From: JABCYV01 sp035512155
GTDB lineage: Bacteria > Acidobacteriota > Terriglobia > Terriglobales > Acidobacteriaceae
Assembly: GCA_035512155.1 (NCBI GenBank)
Contig: DATKEN010000003.1
Span: 35,133-99,132 of the forward strand
Length of the DNA: 64,000 nt
Direction: 5' to 3'
Shown here: positions 61,645 through 64,000 of the stretch, piece after piece
Numbering within the stretch: position 1 is the first letter of the stretch
How the letters are laid out: every line of letters starts with the position of its first letter
The notes under the pieces: generated by a model
Seen by the model: the letters and a program-made list of their open reading frames with translations, nothing else
What the model was told of the DNA's origin: nothing
Databases searched by the model: none
Program-made: the position numbers and the translations under genes

Positions 61645-62099
61645 GGTCGCCTCCGCAATGGTCGCCTTAACGGCGGCCTTTTGGGCGTATCAGGAAGGGC
61701 TCTCGATCGTTCCTTCTTCTTAGGATCCGCCTGACGGTTGCGTCCGTTAGCTTGCGGACTCGGTTCTGGCCAGTAGAGTCCCAATTCCCTGGCAAGGTCC
61801 GCCAGGGCTCGCGTCCAAATCATCGTGATCCTTTCACACGCCCCACTCGATGCGCGCAACGATTCGTGGGTGCACGGGGCCAGCCATGAAAGCGAGCGCG
61901 TGATCGCATCTGAGGCGGCCAAGAGTTTGGTAATCGCAGCTCTCCGCTGCGGACTTGCGGCATCGCCGTGGAGTCTGCGCAGGTGCAACCTCATGGCGCC
62001 GTTTGCGATCATTGCTCCCCGCAACGAATCTTTTTTGGGCAGGGAGTACCGGAGAGGTTGACGGCGAACGTCTTCTGCCGTACAACTAGATTGGTTCAC
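61641..62099 (-). CDS. Element protein of unknown function
   Basis: A 152-residue product, arginine-rich at its C-terminus (PKRPPLRRPLRRRP). ATG codons at residues 30 and 36 offer later starts. Overlaps the downstream gene by four bases. No domain recognised. Confidence 0.5.
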   Translation of the reverse strand: MNQSSCTAEDVRRQPLRYSLPKKDSLRGAMIANGAMRLHLRRLHGDAASPQRRAAITKLLAASDAITRSLSWLAPCTHESLRASSGACERITMIWTRALADLARELGLYWPEPSPQANGRNRQADPKKKERSRALPDTPKRPPLRRPLRRRP

Positions 62100-62115
62100 A
62101 GTTAGTTCCGTTTCT

Positions 62116-62137
62116 GGCCATCCTGTCGGGGATGGCC
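62116..62137. other. Perfect inverted repeat in the regulator-downstream gap
   Basis: GGCCATCC (62116-62123) and GGATGGCC (62130-62137) flank a 6-base loop. No T-tract follows on either strand, so a classical terminator is unlikely. It may be an operator for the neighbouring HTH regulator or an RNA hairpin. Confidence 0.45.
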
Positions 62138-62156
62138 TTACTATTTGGGATTAAAG

Positions 62157-62378
62157 TCAGACAGCTACATGCTGCTCCTGCAGCAGACATCCTATCCTCT
62201 TCGCTCTCACGGCTAGATGCTCTCGCAACACCTCCTGAATAAGCGACAGTTCCTCAGGCTTTAATTGGACGTCGCCGTTTTCGGCGAGGCTTAACCGAGT
62301 GCGAGAAATCCCGGTCAGCCTAGCAATGTGAAACTGGCTAAGATCGACTATTTGACGAGCGGCTTTCAAATCGTCCAT
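62157..62378 (-). CDS. Small XRE-type helix-turn-helix regulator
   Basis: A 73-residue product from ATG 62378, two bases after the upstream stop. The HTH pattern DLSQFHIARLTGISRTRLSLAENG is of the Cro/CI-XRE type. Such genes control early phage or element operons. A longer frame upstream to 62447 is less likely because it overlaps the previous gene. Confidence 0.75.
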   Translation of the reverse strand: MDDLKAARQIVDLSQFHIARLTGISRTRLSLAENGDVQLKPEELSLIQEVLREHLAVRAKRIGCLLQEQHVAV

Positions 62379-62380
62379 GC

Positions 62381-62665
62381 TCACAAACCCCTCCTGTGTT
62401 TCGAGCGCATTGCGCTCCGTCCGACGGTGATTGCCGCAGCTCTCCATTGAGTGACAGTCCAGCCGTTGCTGTCAATCGGCCGGGGAAATTCATCCGGTGC
62501 CATCCCAATGCGATCTGACAGTCCTAGTGCTCTAGCCCATCCCGATGCGACCAATTCTGCGGCTTTGCTCTCACTGCAGTGCCGGTGGTCCCGACAATTG
62601 GGGCGGGTATTTCGCTTCTGAAGTTCCTCTGCATCGAAGGGTGACAACATGCAAACCTTGTTCAT
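62381..62665 (-). CDS. Element protein of unknown function
   Basis: A 94-residue product from ATG at 62665 (an upstream ATG at 62713 is possible). It has several Cys/His in the first half (CRDHRHCSES) and a helix around ESKAAELVASGWARAL. No domain is recognised. It lies directly before the HTH gene. Confidence 0.45.
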   Translation of the reverse strand: MNKVCMLSPFDAEELQKRNTRPNCRDHRHCSESKAAELVASGWARALGLSDRIGMAPDEFPRPIDSNGWTVTQWRAAAITVGRSAMRSKHRRGL

Positions 62666-62851
62666 CTTTGGCGAGCCATGATGTTGGACGCAGCTATCGC
62701 TGCGAACATCCACTGCCCCTAGTCGCTAGGGAAAGGTTTTCTCAGCGGCAACACCGCCGTCCAGTTCGTCCACTATTACATGCAAATGGGAATTGCTTGG
62801 GAGTGGTCCTGGGAGTGTTTCTGGGAGTCGTGTTTGGGCCTAGTTACGCAG

Positions 62852-63232
62852 CTAGCCGCGAGTGATGTCCGGCCGTGTTTTCTTGGCTTTAGGTTGCCGG
62901 CACTTGCGCGCGGTCCCAGTCTCGCACCGATACTCCTTTCGATAGTCGATCAGAGTGGCGGCGCTCAACCCTTTTACATCGGCAATCCGCTCCATTAGAT
63001 CAGAGACCTTCATAGGCAGTTGCTGAGCCTCCGCGAACAAGAGATCCTGCTTCCGCTTTTGCAATTTATCAATAACCTCGGTGAATAGCACAGGGAACTC
63101 GGTTCGAAGACGCTCAGGTTGTTTGCCCGCACGGACGAGACGCACGAACGCAAGACCTTCTCGGAGCCGCTCTTCTGCCCATTCGCCGAGGTCCACACGC
63201 GCTCTTTTGCGCGCCGTCCGATCGGCGATCAC
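62852..63232 (-). CDS. Element protein of unknown function
   Basis: A 126-residue hydrophilic, helical product (WAEERLREGLAFVRLVRAG). Its start overlaps the stop of the upstream gene by four bases. No domain is recognised. About 140 bp of non-coding sequence follow its stop, holding only poorly conserved GGGAGT-type direct repeats. Confidence 0.5.
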   Translation of the reverse strand: MIADRTARKRARVDLGEWAEERLREGLAFVRLVRAGKQPERLRTEFPVLFTEVIDKLQKRKQDLLFAEAQQLPMKVSDLMERIADVKGLSAATLIDYRKEYRCETGTARKCRQPKAKKTRPDITRG

Positions 63233-63861
63233 AGCACTTTCAATCTACCAGCCTGTCGAGCTGACGAGTCGGCCAATATAACTTTACTAGCAGCACTCGG
63301 AAGGACAGATTCACGGGCAGTATTCAGACGCGTGTCTTCTTGCGCGGCCTGGACTTCAAGGTCTTCCGCTTCAATCTCCAGCCTTTGTTTCAAATCCTCA
63401 CATAGCTTTCTTGCCAACCCTGTGTAAGATCCCTCGAGCGATCCTGCTGTGCCACCGCGGCGACGATGTAAGCGCCGTGCAGCATGAGCAGCAGTGCTCC
63501 CTAACGGATTTATCGTCTGCGACAGTTGAGCCGATACAGCTCTGACGAAAATTGCGGTTCTTTTATTGCCGTGTAGCTCCCAGTCTTTGCAGTAGATCGC
63601 GTGACTGGCCTCAGCCAGTTTGTTGATTTCTTGTCCCCACATATTCAGAATCTGCACCTCGGTGGCGGTGGGATTACAGTTGAGGCGATTCGCCAGCCGA
63701 ATTTCCTCGGTCCGTTTCTCGATCTCGCACATTGCTTGCCGAGTGGCACGCCGGAGTTTCTTGCCTAGAAGTGAGTTTTGGCGAGGATCAATCTGTCGCC
63801 AAGTTTTGACCTGCTGGTTGGCCAGTCCCTGCTGCTGGCTCGGGAAACGTTCGGATAGCAT
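63229..63861 (-). CDS. Element protein of unknown function, helical
   Basis: A 210-residue product. Residues ~40-105 and ~150-185 look like long charged helices (ATRQAMCEIEKRTEEIRL, LCEDLKQRLEIEAEDLEVQAA), possibly coiled coils. No catalytic motif is seen. It is coupled by overlap to the 126-residue gene. Confidence 0.5.
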   Translation of the reverse strand: MLSERFPSQQQGLANQQVKTWRQIDPRQNSLLGKKLRRATRQAMCEIEKRTEEIRLANRLNCNPTATEVQILNMWGQEINKLAEASHAIYCKDWELHGNKRTAIFVRAVSAQLSQTINPLGSTAAHAARRLHRRRGGTAGSLEGSYTGLARKLCEDLKQRLEIEAEDLEVQAAQEDTRLNTARESVLPSAASKVILADSSARQAGRLKVL

Positions 63862-64000
63862 TGGCCACCTTCTCGTGACCTTCTCGGCATTCTGGAGTAA
63901 CTGGAAGGGGCAGTCGAGAAGTACCGCCCCTTGTCACTACCGTTGATCTGCCGGCAGCTATCCAGTCTGACTTTGGCCACATACTAGCCCGAAATTCGCT
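63862..64000. other. Window end within the element
   Basis: Two short minus-strand frames (for example 63788-63982) are possible, with no supporting ribosome-binding site or motif. I cannot call a gene with confidence here. The element evidently continues beyond the window. Confidence 0.3.

Noticed and set aside
62768..62865. Hydrophobic plus-strand frame with LGVVLGVFLGVVFG
   Set aside because: It lies in a gap of a minus-strand element, has no ribosome-binding site or conserved context, and comes from a simple GGGAGT-type direct repeat.
1..64000. CRISPR arrays, insertion sequences, rRNA genes
   Set aside because: No regularly spaced repeats with unique spacers, no transposase gene and no rRNA sequence were seen on either strand.

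Overview
The window comes from a Gram-negative, moderately GC-rich aerobic bacterium, most likely an Acidobacteriota member. This assignment is inference. It rests on an alternative complex III plus caa3-type oxidase locus, a KDO-cytidylyltransferase (an outer-membrane LPS gene), and small lipoprotein and intergenic-repeat types that I associate with that phylum. No rRNA gene is present to settle it.

Layout. 1-5.5 kb: the 3' part of gatA, an FmdE-like gene, a decaying locus in which two neighbouring genes each carry a single-base frameshift, cysS, and a secreted SYLF-domain protein. 5.6-11.1 kb: a CAU-anticodon tRNA, a secreted phosphoesterase, a large HD-GYP/GAF/GGDEF/PilZ protein, a receiver-only protein and a stand-alone PilZ protein. 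11.3-17.3 kb: a compact locus that looks like a ribosomally synthesised, post-translationally modified peptide (RiPP) system. It holds a 62-residue precursor candidate, a membrane-anchor-free S24/S26 peptidase, an HPr-kinase-like protein, a PqqD-like protein, a radical SAM/SPASM enzyme, an ABC exporter and a divergent nucleotidyltransferase. No lasso cyclase is visible. This is the best candidate for an undescribed system here.

17.3-26.3 kb: a minus-strand metabolic run of a ProC-like reductase, a HemL-like class III aminotransferase, three tandem SDRs, an Rmd1/DUF155-like membrane protein and a 1029-residue FAD/Fe-S dehydrogenase. 26.4-39.0 kb: one respiratory cluster transcribed leftward, ActA-B-C-D-E-F (alternative complex III), a conserved single-TM protein, SCO, then CoxB-A-C-D. 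Quinol electrons would pass through the pentaheme, monoheme and caa3 cytochromes to oxygen. 39.2-57.2 kb: ordinary chromosome with an aldehyde dehydrogenase, an amidase, pgeF, a double-length ThyX-like gene, purM, recA, coaD, an aminotransferase, a GDP-mannose set (isomerase, guanylyltransferase, phosphohexomutase), an M48 protease and kdsB.

57.3 kb to the end: an integrated element (phage-like or integrative) inserted at the 3' end of a tRNA-Met gene. Its tyrosine integrase reads antisense into the tRNA. Behind it, all on the minus strand, come an excisionase-like gene, a DnaB-type helicase, a replisome-organizer-like gene with three perfect 17-bp iterons at its 3' end, an XRE-like regulator and several unknown genes. 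The far end of the element lies outside the window.
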